DNA from: Phenylobacterium sp.
Lineage (GTDB): Bacteria > Pseudomonadota > Alphaproteobacteria > Caulobacterales > Caulobacteraceae
Length of the DNA stretch: 45,763 bases
NCBI RefSeq assembly: GCF_016124325.1
Contig: NZ_WGNY01000051.1
Location: 1 to 45,763 of the forward strand
Direction: 5' to 3'
The notes beneath the pieces are model-generated. The model was not told the origin of the DNA, made no database searches, and worked only from the letters and a program-made list of their open reading frames with translations. This document shows positions 1 through 8,127 of the stretch, one piece after another (position 1 is the first letter of the stretch; each line of letters opens with the position of its first letter). Both the position numbers and the translations under genes were made by a program.

Positions 1-1044
1 CACCAGCTCGGCGCCCTCGTCGACGCCCATCTGGATGTAGCTCTCGATCTTGGCCTTGTGGGCCGCGGAGACCACCGGGCCGTACTGGGCGTCGGCGTCG
101 GTGGAGACGCCCACCTTCAGGGTGTCCAGCTCGGCCAGCACCTTCTCGCGCACGGCCTCGGCGGTCTTCTGCCCCACCGGGACCACCACCGGCAGCGCCA
201 TGCAGCGCTCGCCGGCCGAGCCATAGGCCGCGCCCATGATGTCCTTCACCGCCTGGTCGAGGTCGGCGTCGGGCAGGATGATGCCGTGGTTCTTGGCCCC
301 GCCCATGGCCTGGACGCGCTTGCCGTGCGCGGTGCCGCGCCCGTAGACGTACTGGGCGATGTCGGACGAGCCCACGAAGCTGACGGCTTTGACGTCGGGA
401 TGGTCCAGCAGGGCGTCGACCGCGCTCTTGTCGCCGTGGATGACGTTCAGCACGCCCGAGGGCGCGCCGGCTTCCATCATCAGCTCGGCCAGCCGCACCG
501 GCACCGACGGGTCCTTCTCGCTGGGCTTCAGCACGAAGGCGTTGCCCACCGCGATCGAGACCCCGAACATCCACATCGGGATCATCGCCGGGAAGTTGAA
601 CGGGGTGATGCCCACGCCCACGCCCAGCGGCTGGCGCATGGAGTAGACGTCGATCCCCGGACCGGCGCCTTCGGTGTACTCGCCCTTCAGCGCATGCGGG
701 ATGCCGCAGGCGAACTCGATCACCTCCAGCCCGCGCTGCACGTCGCCGCGGCTGTCGGCGATGACCTTGCCGTGCTCGGACGACAGCAGCTCGGCCAGCT
801 CGTCCATGCGCGCCTCGACCAGCCGCTTGAACTCGAACATCACGCGCGCCCGCCGCTGCGGGTTCACCAGCGCCCAGGTCTGCTGGGCCCGCAGCGACGA
901 CTGCACCGCCTTGTCCACCTCCGCCTCGGTGGCGAACTGGACGCGGGCCTGGACCTCGCCGGTGTTGGGATTGAAGACGTCGCCGAAGCGGCCCGAAGCG
1001 CCCGTGAACGCGGCGCCGTCGATGAAATGGGTGATCTCGCGCAT
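1..1044 (-). CDS. mmsA: Methylmalonate-semialdehyde dehydrogenase (CoA-acylating), N-terminal 348 residues; runs off the window
   Basis: The enzyme oxidises methylmalonate or malonate semialdehyde to propionyl- or acetyl-CoA with NAD+ and CoA, the last step of valine and inositol/beta-alanine breakdown, in the cytosol. The frame starts at ATG 1044 and stays open to base 1. The MmsA-type signature FNFPAMIPMWM lies at residues 149-159. The aldehyde dehydrogenase nucleophile is Cys281 in the context SAGERCMA. The upstream GGAKNHGIILPDAD stretch also fits MmsA rather than a generic aldehyde dehydrogenase. Roughly 150 C-terminal residues should lie left of the window (family about 500 aa). It is divergent from a LysR gene across a short dyad-containing spacer, so that LysR probably controls it. 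The long plus-strand frames over this stretch are shadows. Confidence 0.93.
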   Translation of the reverse strand, partial: MREITHFIDGAAFTGASGRFGDVFNPNTGEVQARVQFATEAEVDKAVQSSLRAQQTWALVNPQRRARVMFEFKRLVEARMDELAELLSSEHGKVIADSRGDVQRGLEVIEFACGIPHALKGEYTEGAGPGIDVYSMRQPLGVGVGITPFNFPAMIPMWMFGVSIAVGNAFVLKPSEKDPSVPVRLAELMMEAGAPSGVLNVIHGDKSAVDALLDHPDVKAVSFVGSSDIAQYVYGRGTAHGKRVQAMGGAKNHGIILPDADLDQAVKDIMGAAYGSAGERCMALPVVVPVGQKTAEAVREKVLAELDTLKVGVSTDADAQYGPVVSAAHKAKIESYIQMGVDEGAELV

Positions 1045-1080
1045 GGGCGAGGTCTAGCAACCACGTGGACGCGATCGGTA

Positions 1081-1116
1081 TTGCATAGTTGCATCATTTG
1101 AAGTGCAATTCTGCAA
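1081..1116. promoter_or_regulatory. Symmetric double dyad between mmsA and lysR, putative LysR operator
   Basis: Two TTGCA boxes (1081-1085, 1089-1093) are mirrored exactly by two TGCAA boxes (1104-1108, 1112-1116) around centre 1098.5, with 3-nt spacers in each arm. The last base is the A of the LysR start codon at 1116, so binding would cover the translation start of the regulator and the promoter of mmsA. Exact mirror symmetry over 36 bp is seen directly. Assignment to the neighbouring LysR protein is inference. Confidence 0.6.
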
Positions 1117-1997
1117 TGTTCGACTGGGGCGATCTCAAGGTCTTTCTCGCCGCCGCCCGCGCCGGCTCGCTGGCTGCCGCCGGCCAGCGGCTGGGCGTCG
1201 ATACGGCCACCGTCGGCCGCCGCGTGGCGCGCCTGGAGACAGCGCTTCGGTCGACCTTGCTCACGCGGTCGCGCACCGGCCTCCAATTGACGGCGACCGG
1301 CGCGCAGCTCTTCGACGTGGCGCTCGAGGCCGAGTCGGCGATGGACGCCGCGACGCGCGTCACCCAGCCCGACCGTGTCGCCGGTACGATCCGCATCAGC
1401 ACCGCTGAGGGCTTTGGGACCGCCGTGCTGGCGCCGGCGCTGCCCGCGCTGGCGCGCGAGCGCCCCGGCCTGCGCATTGAACTGGCCGCACAGACCAATT
1501 TCCTGTCACCTGCGCGCCGCGAGGTCGACATGGCGATCACGCTGAGCGCGCCTGACGCCGGACGTCTCGTGGTCGAGCCGCTGACGCACTACCAGCTCGC
1601 CCTCTATGCGGCGCCGAACTACCTGGAGCCGCGGAGGCTCCCCAAGACGGTCGCCGACCTGCGCGTGCATCAGGTCGTGGGCTACGTCGACGACCTGCTG
1701 TCCGCGCCGGAACTGCGGTATCTCGATGAAGTCTCCCCGGGTCTCAATCCCACCCTGTCGAGTTCGTCCATCCAGGCTCAGCGCGCGATCATCGCAGCCG
1801 GCGGTGGCATTGGCGTCCTGCCCTGCTTCATGGCCGACGGCTTGGTGCGGCTCCTAGCCGACGTCGTGCTGCTGGAGCGCCGCTTCTGGCTCAGCACTCA
1901 CCGCGAGGTGCACGACACAGCCCGCGCCAAGGCCGTCCGAGGGTGGCTGAAGGACCAAGTGACCGCCCAGGCCGTGAAGCTCCGCCCCTATGCGTAG
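1116..1997 (+). CDS. LysR-family transcriptional regulator, probably of mmsA
   Basis: A 293-residue LysR-type regulator. The winged helix-turn-helix occupies residues 1-60 (start MFDWGDLKVFLAAARAGS), and a periplasmic-binding-like effector domain covers about 88-290. The ATG at 1116 is preferred over an in-frame TTG at 1089, because family members begin at this point and because 1089 lies inside the operator-like dyad. It is transcribed away from mmsA, the classic arrangement for a LysR protein controlling its divergent neighbour. The effector is not readable from sequence; an intermediate of valine catabolism is a guess from context. The monooxygenase gene converges on it, with 26 bp between the stops. 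Confidence 0.9.
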   Translation: MFDWGDLKVFLAAARAGSLAAAGQRLGVDTATVGRRVARLETALRSTLLTRSRTGLQLTATGAQLFDVALEAESAMDAATRVTQPDRVAGTIRISTAEGFGTAVLAPALPALARERPGLRIELAAQTNFLSPARREVDMAITLSAPDAGRLVVEPLTHYQLALYAAPNYLEPRRLPKTVADLRVHQVVGYVDDLLSAPELRYLDEVSPGLNPTLSSSSIQAQRAIIAAGGGIGVLPCFMADGLVRLLADVVLLERRFWLSTHREVHDTARAKAVRGWLKDQVTAQAVKLRPYA

Positions 1998-2023
1998 GCG
2001 GCGCCCGGACGACCATTTCGGCG

Positions 2024-3556
2024 TCAGCTGATCGACGCAAAGTAGCTCGTGATCGCCGACGCGTCGCCGGCGTCGGAGATCACGGCCACGTAGCCGTCGG
2101 GACGGATGAGCAGCAGGGTACGGTCGCCAGCGCCGAACTGCCGGGAGAGTTGGCCGTCCGGCTCGGCGATCTCGTCCGAATGGCGCGGCTGCTCGACCAC
2201 GTTCAGCGTCCTGAGGTCGAACGGCGCCGCGTCGATCGGCGCGGCCAGCCTCGGCCCGAAGTTGAGCAGGGTGAAGCGCCCGCCGCGCAGCAGGTCGAAG
2301 AGCCGCCGCTCGCCCCCGGGCGTCACGAGCCGCGTGACGTCGGGCGCGCGGTCGCCGGCGCGCATCCGGGCGTCTTCGCTGCGGTCGTCGCGGGACAGCG
2401 AAGAGTTGCGATAGTTGATGTGCAGCTGGAGCGTGCTCTCGTCGCGCTGGACGTTGACCCCGCCTTCCACGCGCGACTGCTCCAGCCTCGCGTTCGAGAA
2501 GCTGAGGACCCCGGCGCCGATCGGGCGCCGCTCGGCCTCGTAGGTGTCCAGCAGCGCCGACGAGGCGCCCTTCTCCACCGCCGCCAGCTTCCAGCCCAGG
2601 TTCGCCGCGTCCTGCATGCCAGTGTTCATGCCCTGGCCACCGGCGGGCGAATGGATGTGCGCCGCGTCGCCGGCGATGAAGGCGCGGCCCACCCGATAGC
2701 GCTCGGCGAGCCGGATGTTGGCGCGCCAGACCGTCGACCACTCCATGTCGTGCAGGCGGATGTCGGTACGGCCGCTGCGCCGCTCGAAGATCGCCTGCAG
2801 GTTCTCTAGCGTTGTCTCGGCGTTCTGCCCCAGCGAGAGCGACGCCTGGTACTGGAAGATGTCGGTCGAAGGCAGCGGGCAGAGGAAGGCCGAGCCTTCC
2901 TCGTGGCGCCACATGTGCCAGCACTCGCGGTCCAGGCCGTCGACCTTCAGGTCGGCGATGATCATCCGCACGTCCTCGCGAATCTCGCCCTCGAACGCGA
3001 TCTGAGCCTGCTTGCGCACGACGCTGTGGCCGCCGTCGCAACCCACGAGCCAGCGCGCCTGGATCGTCTCGGACACGCCGTCCTTGACGACCACGGCCGT
3101 GACGCGGTCCTCCGACTGCTCGAAGCTGGCGAGCGCCGTGCCGAACTCGACCGTCCCGCCGAGCTCCCTGAGGCGCAGGCGCAGGGCCTCTTCGGTCCGC
3201 CACTGCGGGGTGACCAGGCTGGCCGGATACGGGATGTCGGGACGGCGCGACAGGCTGTCGGGGATGGCGCCGCCGTAGATCACCTGGCCGTCCGCCGTCT
3301 TCGAGTGCATCGGGATCGCCAGCCAGCCGTGCTCGAGCACGCGCTCGACGATGCCGAGGTTGTCGAACATTTCGAGCGAGCGGGGCTGTAGCCCCTTTGC
3401 GCGCGACCCCACCTGCGCGGCCGGCGAGGTCTCGATCTGCCGGAACGCGATACCGCGCCGGGCGAGTTCGCATGCCAACATCAGGCCGGTGGGGCCCGCC
3501 CCCGCGATCAGTACCGGCAGGAGGTCTTGCGGCGCGGTGGTGGAAGTCGCAGCCAT
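2024..3556 (-). CDS. FAD-dependent aromatic-ring monooxygenase (PheA/TfdB-type)
   Basis: Class A flavoprotein hydroxylase of 510 aa, expected to hydroxylate an aromatic substrate with NAD(P)H and O2. All three flavin motifs are visible: the GAGPTG Rossmann loop at residues 19-24, the DG motif (CDGG) at about 173-176, and the GD motif (GDAAHIHSP) at about 296-304. A thioredoxin-like C-terminal extension, typical of the phenol/2,4-dichlorophenol hydroxylase branch, fills about 390-510. The start is ATG 3556; an in-frame start 16 codons upstream would run into the operator palindrome. It is divergent from a TetR gene. No ring-cleavage or aromatic catabolic genes flank it, so it may detoxify a xenobiotic or hydroxylate a natural product. 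The substrate is unknown. Confidence 0.9.
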   Translation of the reverse strand: MAATSTTAPQDLLPVLIAGAGPTGLMLACELARRGIAFRQIETSPAAQVGSRAKGLQPRSLEMFDNLGIVERVLEHGWLAIPMHSKTADGQVIYGGAIPDSLSRRPDIPYPASLVTPQWRTEEALRLRLRELGGTVEFGTALASFEQSEDRVTAVVVKDGVSETIQARWLVGCDGGHSVVRKQAQIAFEGEIREDVRMIIADLKVDGLDRECWHMWRHEEGSAFLCPLPSTDIFQYQASLSLGQNAETTLENLQAIFERRSGRTDIRLHDMEWSTVWRANIRLAERYRVGRAFIAGDAAHIHSPAGGQGMNTGMQDAANLGWKLAAVEKGASSALLDTYEAERRPIGAGVLSFSNARLEQSRVEGGVNVQRDESTLQLHINYRNSSLSRDDRSEDARMRAGDRAPDVTRLVTPGGERRLFDLLRGGRFTLLNFGPRLAAPIDAAPFDLRTLNVVEQPRHSDEIAEPDGQLSRQFGAGDRTLLLIRPDGYVAVISDAGDASAITSYFASIS

Positions 3557-3570
3557 GTCTGATTTTCCGT

Positions 3571-3594
3571 TTAAGAGTGGAATTCCTCTCCTAA
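3571..3594. promoter_or_regulatory. 24-bp operator-like palindrome between monooxygenase and TetR genes
   Basis: A dyad centred between 3582 and 3583 has 10 of 12 base pairs matching, with core GGAATTCC at 3579-3586 and outer arms TTAAGAG and CTCCTAA. It sits 15 bp upstream of the monooxygenase start and 48 bp upstream of the TetR start. A single TetR dimer pair there would repress both genes. The size and AT-rich flanks are typical of TetR operators. Binding is inferred. Confidence 0.6.
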
Positions 3595-3641
3595 TAACCA
3601 GCACTGGATAAGGAATGCAAGCTTCTCTAATATGAACATCG

Positions 3642-4262
3642 ATGGATGAGCCCGGTCAGGAGCCGGCCCGCCAGCGGCGGCGCGGTCAACAGCTCGAGAG
3701 CGAGCTGCTGGACGCCGCGTGGGACGAGCTGGCCGAAACGGGCTTCGCCAACCTGACGATGGATGCGGTGGCCGCCCGGGCGCGCACCGGGATCGCCGTC
3801 CTCTATCGCCGCTGGCCCAACAAGGACGAGCTCGTGTTCGCCGCCATCGAGCACCGGCGAAAGAGCCGCCCGGTCCCCCTGCCCGACACGGGCGCACTGC
3901 GCACCGACCTCCTCGCCGCGCTGACCGGCATGGGCCAGGCGCGTTCCGACTTCTCGGCGATCGCCTGGGGCGCGGCCCACTCCGGGCTGCTGGCCAGCAC
4001 GGGAATGACGCCCGCCGAGATGCGCGAGCGGTTCCTGGGCGACGAGGCGCTCTCGCGCATCCAGACCATCTATCAGCGCGCCCACGACCGCGGCGAGATC
4101 GACCTGGCGTCGATCCCGCCCGCCGTGCTGGCGATGCCGTTCGACCTGGTGCGGCACGACCTCCTGATGGAGCGCAAGGCGCTGAAGCCGGCGCGGATCC
4201 GTACGATCATCGAGGACCTGTTCCTGCCGCTCGTGCGCCTGCACGCCGAAGGCTCCCGCTAG
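3642..4262 (+). CDS. TetR-family repressor, probably of the divergent monooxygenase
   Basis: A 206-residue TetR protein. The N-terminal helix-turn-helix spans about residues 12-60, with the typical LTMDAVAARA start of the recognition unit and LYRRWPNKDEL after it. A helical ligand-binding domain follows. The start at ATG 3642 leaves an 85-bp spacer to the monooxygenase that contains a near-perfect palindrome. Its stop (TAG 4260-4262) overlaps the position where the convergent MFS gene would end if its frameshift were repaired. The ligand is probably the monooxygenase substrate or an analogue (inference). Confidence 0.9.
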   Translation: MDEPGQEPARQRRRGQQLESELLDAAWDELAETGFANLTMDAVAARARTGIAVLYRRWPNKDELVFAAIEHRRKSRPVPLPDTGALRTDLLAALTGMGQARSDFSAIAWGAAHSGLLASTGMTPAEMRERFLGDEALSRIQTIYQRAHDRGEIDLASIPPAVLAMPFDLVRHDLLMERKALKPARIRTIIEDLFLPLVRLHAEGSR

Positions 4263-5517
4263 GCCAGCGCCACGTCGCCCGTCGGCTCGGCGGCGAGCGG
4301 ACGGCGCGGCAGGGCCAGGAGCAGGGCGCGCTGGCCAGCGCGAGGCACGCGGCCGCGCCGACCAGGGCCGCGCCATAGTCGCCTGTGCGGTCGTGGGCCG
4401 CGCCGTAGCCGACGCCACCAACAGCGAACCCGACGTAGAAGGCGCCCATGAGGAAGCCGAAGATCGAGGCGTAGTTCTTCAGGCCGAAGCAGTGGGCGCA
4501 GAAGAACGACATCATGTCGAACTCGGCCCCGATGCTGGCGGCGATCATCACGACGCCCACTGCGAACACCCACGGCGAGCCTTGCGGCGCAAACAGCACG
4601 ACGAGAGGGCCGGCCGCCGCCAGCATCAGCGCGGCGGCCCCGGCGAGACGCGGATCGGCGACGTCGAGCGCCCAGCCCAGGGCCAGCCGGCTCGGGATAA
4701 CCGCGAACGCCAGGAGCGAGATCATCAGGGCCGCCTCGGTCGCCGAAAGGCCCTTCTCGATCCCGATCGACTGCAGCTGAGAGAAAAAGCCGATCGAAGC
4801 GACGCTGACGAGGAACAGCACGACGCTCAGCAGCCAGAACGCGGGCGTCCGCAGCGCTTCCGTCACGGTGCGCCCGACCCGCGGCGCTGTTGCGGGGGCT
4901 GCCGTCGTCGCTCGCCGGACACGGATCAGCGCTACGGCGATCAGCCCGCCCGCGAGGCTGACCGCCGCCAGCACGCGGTAGGCGTGGCGCCAGCCGTCGA
5001 CGGCGATGGCCTGCGAGACGAGGATCGGCACGGCCATGCCCGTGACGGCGCCCCCGACCAGGGCCAGCGCCAGGGCCAGGCCGCGCGCGGCCTGGAAATC
5101 GTGGGCGATCACCCGAGTGTAGCTGATCGGGCCAGCGCCGACGCCCACGACGGCCAGCACTGCGGAGATGACGTAGTACTGCGCCAGGGCGCCGCTCATC
5201 AGCGAGAGCGCGGACAGGCAGGCGGACAGACCCAGCGTCGCGCCCAGCGCCACGGCGGCCACCCCGAACCGGTCGAGCAACCGGCCCACGACCGGCAGCG
5301 CCAGGGCCGTCAGGATGAACGCGACCAGAGACGCCGCCGCAGCCGCCTTGCTCCAGTGGAATTCCTGCTCGAGGGCGCGGAAGAAGATGCTGGAGACCGG
5401 CGTCATCAGCCCCAGCCCGAAAGATGCGCCGATCGCGCTCCCGATCAGAGGCAGAAGGTTCGCCCTGAACTCCGCGCGGCCCGCGCCTGACGTCGGCGAG
5501 CCGGTATTGCCCTTCAT
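4207..5517 (-). CDS. MFS transporter with apparent 3' frameshift
   Basis: Inner-membrane major facilitator with about 12 hydrophobic segments over residues 20-400 (start ATG 5517). It resembles the oxalate/formate-antiporter-like and monocarboxylate branch. The last 40 residues of this frame are Cys-, Trp- and Arg-rich and unlike a transporter tail. A one-base shift around 4320-4330 would give ALLLALPRRPLAAEPTG and a stop at 4259-4261, a natural tail just touching the TetR stop. As read, the gene overlaps tetR by 56 bp. So either a real frameshift replaced the tail or one base is wrong here. It lies 12 bp after the alpha/beta hydrolase gene, hence one operon. The substrate is unknown; a carboxylate from the hydrolase reaction is plausible. 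Confidence 0.82.
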   Translation of the reverse strand: MKGNTGSPTSGAGRAEFRANLLPLIGSAIGASFGLGLMTPVSSIFFRALEQEFHWSKAAAAASLVAFILTALALPVVGRLLDRFGVAAVALGATLGLSACLSALSLMSGALAQYYVISAVLAVVGVGAGPISYTRVIAHDFQAARGLALALALVGGAVTGMAVPILVSQAIAVDGWRHAYRVLAAVSLAGGLIAVALIRVRRATTAAPATAPRVGRTVTEALRTPAFWLLSVVLFLVSVASIGFFSQLQSIGIEKGLSATEAALMISLLAFAVIPSRLALGWALDVADPRLAGAAALMLAAAGPLVVLFAPQGSPWVFAVGVVMIAASIGAEFDMMSFFCAHCFGLKNYASIFGFLMGAFYVGFAVGGVGYGAAHDRTGDYGAALVGAAACLALASAPCSWPCRAVRSPPSRRATWRWPSGSLRRAGARAAGTGPR

Positions 5518-5529
5518 TCCGCATCCCCG

Positions 5530-6894
5530 TCAGTCGAAGCTCACGGCCTCCGCGTCGGCGAGCATAAGGGGCGCGTCGCCGGGGAGAACCCAACGTTCCG
5601 ACACCGCGCGATCGAGGCTGTCCCGGAACCTGGCGAGGTAGGCTTCGCGGCTCCCGTAGAGCGCGCGCAGTTCCCCGCCGTTGAATGGCCGCATGTAACC
5701 GTGGAGCCAGAACTGGCCTTCGCCGGCGCCGTAGGTGGCGACCGGCACATCGACGTACGGCGTGCGGACGCCGCCCAGCACGTTGCCCTGGCCGTCCATC
5801 ACCGGTTTGCCGTCGGGCGTCGTCTCGAACATCGGGGCGTGCGGCGGCGCGACGCCGTCCTCGACCCAGCGATAGAGATTGGCCAGGGCGGCCGAGGCGA
5901 CCAGGCGGACCGGGAGGTCGTTCGCCCGCGATCCTGGACCGAAGCTGGCCAGCCACTCGGGCGTTCCGGGCGGGCCCGCGCCCTCTCCGTCCGCGGCGCC
6001 GCGGCCCGGCGCCGGCGGCTCACCCGCCGGCGGCGCGTACTTATAGTAGTGACAGGCGCCGGCGACCTCGTAGAGTCGGGTCTGCTGTCCGGGCTCGTCG
6101 CTGTCGGGAAGCCGCGTGTGCAGCCCGAACATGGCGTAGTCGCCCAGCGTGTTGAGCCGGATCACCGGCACGTCCAGCCCGCGAATGAGGTAGCCGCAGC
6201 TGAGCGGCAGGTAGCCGTCGAATGTGTTGCGGCCATCGTCCAGCCTGGCGTTCGCGTGGTGGAAGTTGGCGAACGCCGATGTCGCCATGCCGGTGAACGA
6301 GCGGCCGGTGAGGAACTGCCGCCGCACGTCGTAGTCTACCAGGCCCGCAAGCCTACCCTGCCGGACGGCGCGGCCCGCAGTGGCGATCATGCCCCATAGC
6401 TGCGAAGCGTCGGCGGCGTGCAGGGCGCCGTAGCGCGCCGGGTCCTTGCCGCGCACCTCCTCGAAGTTGTTCGGATGCTGCACGCCCACGAAGACGTCGC
6501 CGTTGGCGATGGCGAAGGGGTGGATCGTGCGGAAGACCACCGGGTGGCCGCCGCCGCCGATGTGCAACGGCTCCATCAGCACCCGGCCACTGAACGTCTT
6601 CGGGTCACGCGGCCGGTAGAGGATCACCCGCGTGACGAACGGGACCGCGGCCTGCAGCACCTTCGCCTCGAAGTCGAGCGGTCGCGCCACGAGGCCGTTG
6701 GGATTGCCCTCGCCTGGCTCACGCGCCAGGCCATCGACCACTGCGATCGGCTCGGCCACGTCGGCGACGCCGGGGAGCAGGTACTCTTCCGAGACGTACC
6801 CGACACGGCTCAGGTCCCAGACGAGAAAGCCGCCCGCAGGGCCGCCGGGCAGCGGCGCGAGCGGACCGGCGCCGATCGAAGCCGAATCCGCCAT
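5530..6894 (-). CDS. Alpha/beta hydrolase-domain protein (Abhydrolase_10-like)
   Basis: A protein of about 454 residues resembling the 'alpha/beta hydrolase domain' family often found in Sphingomonadales and Caulobacterales. The start GYVSEEYLLPGVADV, then YRPRDPKTFSGRVLMEPLH, is characteristic. A candidate nucleophile is the Ser in LTGRSFTGMAT near residue 200, and GACHYY near 280 may carry a catalytic histidine. I see no clear signal peptide. ATG 6894 is chosen because AGAAGG lies 7 nt upstream; GTG 6897 is less likely. The neighbouring MFS gene follows after 12 bp, suggesting transport and hydrolysis of the same ester or amide. A CGTCGCAAAT half-site lies about 120 bp upstream. The substrate is unknown. 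Confidence 0.78.
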   Translation of the reverse strand: MADSASIGAGPLAPLPGGPAGGFLVWDLSRVGYVSEEYLLPGVADVAEPIAVVDGLAREPGEGNPNGLVARPLDFEAKVLQAAVPFVTRVILYRPRDPKTFSGRVLMEPLHIGGGGHPVVFRTIHPFAIANGDVFVGVQHPNNFEEVRGKDPARYGALHAADASQLWGMIATAGRAVRQGRLAGLVDYDVRRQFLTGRSFTGMATSAFANFHHANARLDDGRNTFDGYLPLSCGYLIRGLDVPVIRLNTLGDYAMFGLHTRLPDSDEPGQQTRLYEVAGACHYYKYAPPAGEPPAPGRGAADGEGAGPPGTPEWLASFGPGSRANDLPVRLVASAALANLYRWVEDGVAPPHAPMFETTPDGKPVMDGQGNVLGGVRTPYVDVPVATYGAGEGQFWLHGYMRPFNGGELRALYGSREAYLARFRDSLDRAVSERWVLPGDAPLMLADAEAVSFD

Positions 6895-7010
6895 CACGCC
6901 GCCTTCTCGCAGGACGTTGCGCCGGCCGTGCCGGTTCGTGGGTGACTCTTCATCTGCGTCTCGTCGCTCATCGCGTCATTGGGTCGGGAAAATGGGCGGT
7001 GAGCTATAGG

Positions 7011-7020
7011 ATTTGCGACG
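7011..7020 (-). promoter_or_regulatory. CGTCGCAAAT half-site upstream of the hydrolase-MFS operon
   Basis: On the minus strand this reads CGTCGCAAAT, identical to 30216-30225 and one base different from 8085-8094. It lies in the 158-bp spacer between the GlxA-type regulator stop and the hydrolase start. The same core recurs in a palindrome upstream of the TonB receptor and in a tandem repeat upstream of soxB. The rest of this spacer shows no clear promoter boxes that I can read. Confidence 0.4.
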
Positions 7021-7052
7021 CCGGGTTCATCGTACGCGCCAAGGTCGCCGGT

Positions 7053-8069
7053 CTAGTTCTGCCGGGTCAGAGTCCAGTCCGTGTGGCGGGGCTGGTTCTG
7101 ATGCCGGGCCTGGGTCGGCGAGACGCCGAAGGCGCGGCGGAAGGCCTGGGCGAAGTGGCTGGCCGAACCGAAGCCGGTGGCGATCGCCACGTCGAGGATG
7201 GGCATGGAGCTGTCGCGCAGCAGCTGGCGGGCCCGCGTGAAGCGCAGCGCGAGATAGTGTTCATGGACGCCGCGCCGCAGATGGCTCTGGAAGGCGCGCT
7301 CAAGTTGCCGCAGCGACAGCTGGGCGATGTCGGCGATCTCCTTGCGCGAGAGCGGCGTCTCGATGTGGTTCTCCATCGCCCGGAGCGCCGCCAGCAGCTT
7401 CTCGTCGGCGACACCGAGGCGGAAGCGAAGGTCCATCCGCTGCGGCCCGATGCCCTCGCGGACCTGAGTGTGCAGGAACCAGTCGCTGACGGCCGCCGAG
7501 AGCTCGTGGCCGTGGTCGCGTTCGATGAGGGCGACCATCATGTCCAGGCCGGCGATCCCGCCCGAGCAGGTGACGCGCTTGTCGTCGAGTTCGAACAGCG
7601 AGCGCGTCAGTTCGATGTTGGGGAAGGTCTCCTCGAACGCCGGCCCGTGCTCCCAATGGATCGTGCAGCTGCGGCCGTTCAACAGGCCCGCGCGGGCGAG
7701 GATGAAGGGCCCGCCCGAGATCCCGCCGATGATGACGTCCCGCCTCGCCAGCCGCCGCAGCCAGGCGAAGGTGGCCGGATCGTCGAAGCTCGCAGGATTG
7801 CCGCCGGCGCACACGAGCAGCATGTCCGGCTCGGCGTCGGCGCCGAACTTGAAATCGGGCAGGACGGCCGCGCCGTTCGAGGCGATCGCAGGCGCGTCGC
7901 CGGGCGCGGCGTGCCACCAGCGATAGAGCTCGCGGCCGGCGATCTGGTTGGCGGCCCGCAGCGGCTCCACCGCCGAGGCGTACGACATCAGCGCGAAGCC
8001 CGGGATGAGCAGGAAGCCGACCGAGGAGATCGCCGTCGTCAGGCGCGTCGAGGATTCAGCTGTGCTCAC
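7053..8069 (-). CDS. GlxA-family transcriptional regulator (DJ-1/PfpI amidotransferase-like domain + AraC HTH)
   Basis: A 338-residue regulator. An N-terminal DJ-1/PfpI-like sensor domain covers about residues 15-190 and includes LLVCAGGNPASF and GGISGGPFILARAGLLNG. A C-terminal AraC/XylS helix-turn-helix pair covers about 225-325 (FGSASHFAQAFRRAFGVSPTQAR). Family members such as GbdR, CdhR and SouR control glycine betaine, carnitine, dimethylglycine and sarcosine catabolism, which fits the soxBDAG operon downstream in this window. The start appears to be GTG 8069. It lies 58 bp after the spinster-type MFS gene on the same strand and has a CGTCGCAATT site just upstream, so it may be autoregulated. 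The exact ligand is not inferable. Confidence 0.9.
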   Translation of the reverse strand: MSTAESSTRLTTAISSVGFLLIPGFALMSYASAVEPLRAANQIAGRELYRWWHAAPGDAPAIASNGAAVLPDFKFGADAEPDMLLVCAGGNPASFDDPATFAWLRRLARRDVIIGGISGGPFILARAGLLNGRSCTIHWEHGPAFEETFPNIELTRSLFELDDKRVTCSGGIAGLDMMVALIERDHGHELSAAVSDWFLHTQVREGIGPQRMDLRFRLGVADEKLLAALRAMENHIETPLSRKEIADIAQLSLRQLERAFQSHLRRGVHEHYLALRFTRARQLLRDSSMPILDVAIATGFGSASHFAQAFRRAFGVSPTQARHQNQPRHTDWTLTRQN

Positions 8070-8084
8070 CGGTCATGGGTACTA

Positions 8085-8100
8085 CGTCGCAATTTGGATA
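8085..8100 (+). promoter_or_regulatory. CGTCGCAATT half-site upstream of the glxA-type regulator
   Basis: CGTCGCAATT at 8085-8094 matches the left arm of the TGTCGCAATTGCGACA palindrome upstream of the TonB receptor. It lies 15 bp upstream of the regulator's GTG start, in the 58-bp gap after the MFS gene. The adjacent TGGATATCCA is a separate small palindrome. It could be an autoregulatory site (inference). Confidence 0.4.
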
Positions 8101-8127
8101 TCCAGCGGCTCAAAAGTACAAGCGGCG

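Noticed and set aside
4259..5956. A 565-codon minus-strand frame parallel to the MFS gene
   Set aside because: It is Arg/Gly-rich noise except for its last 20 or so codons, which look like the true MFS tail reached by a frameshift and are reported there.
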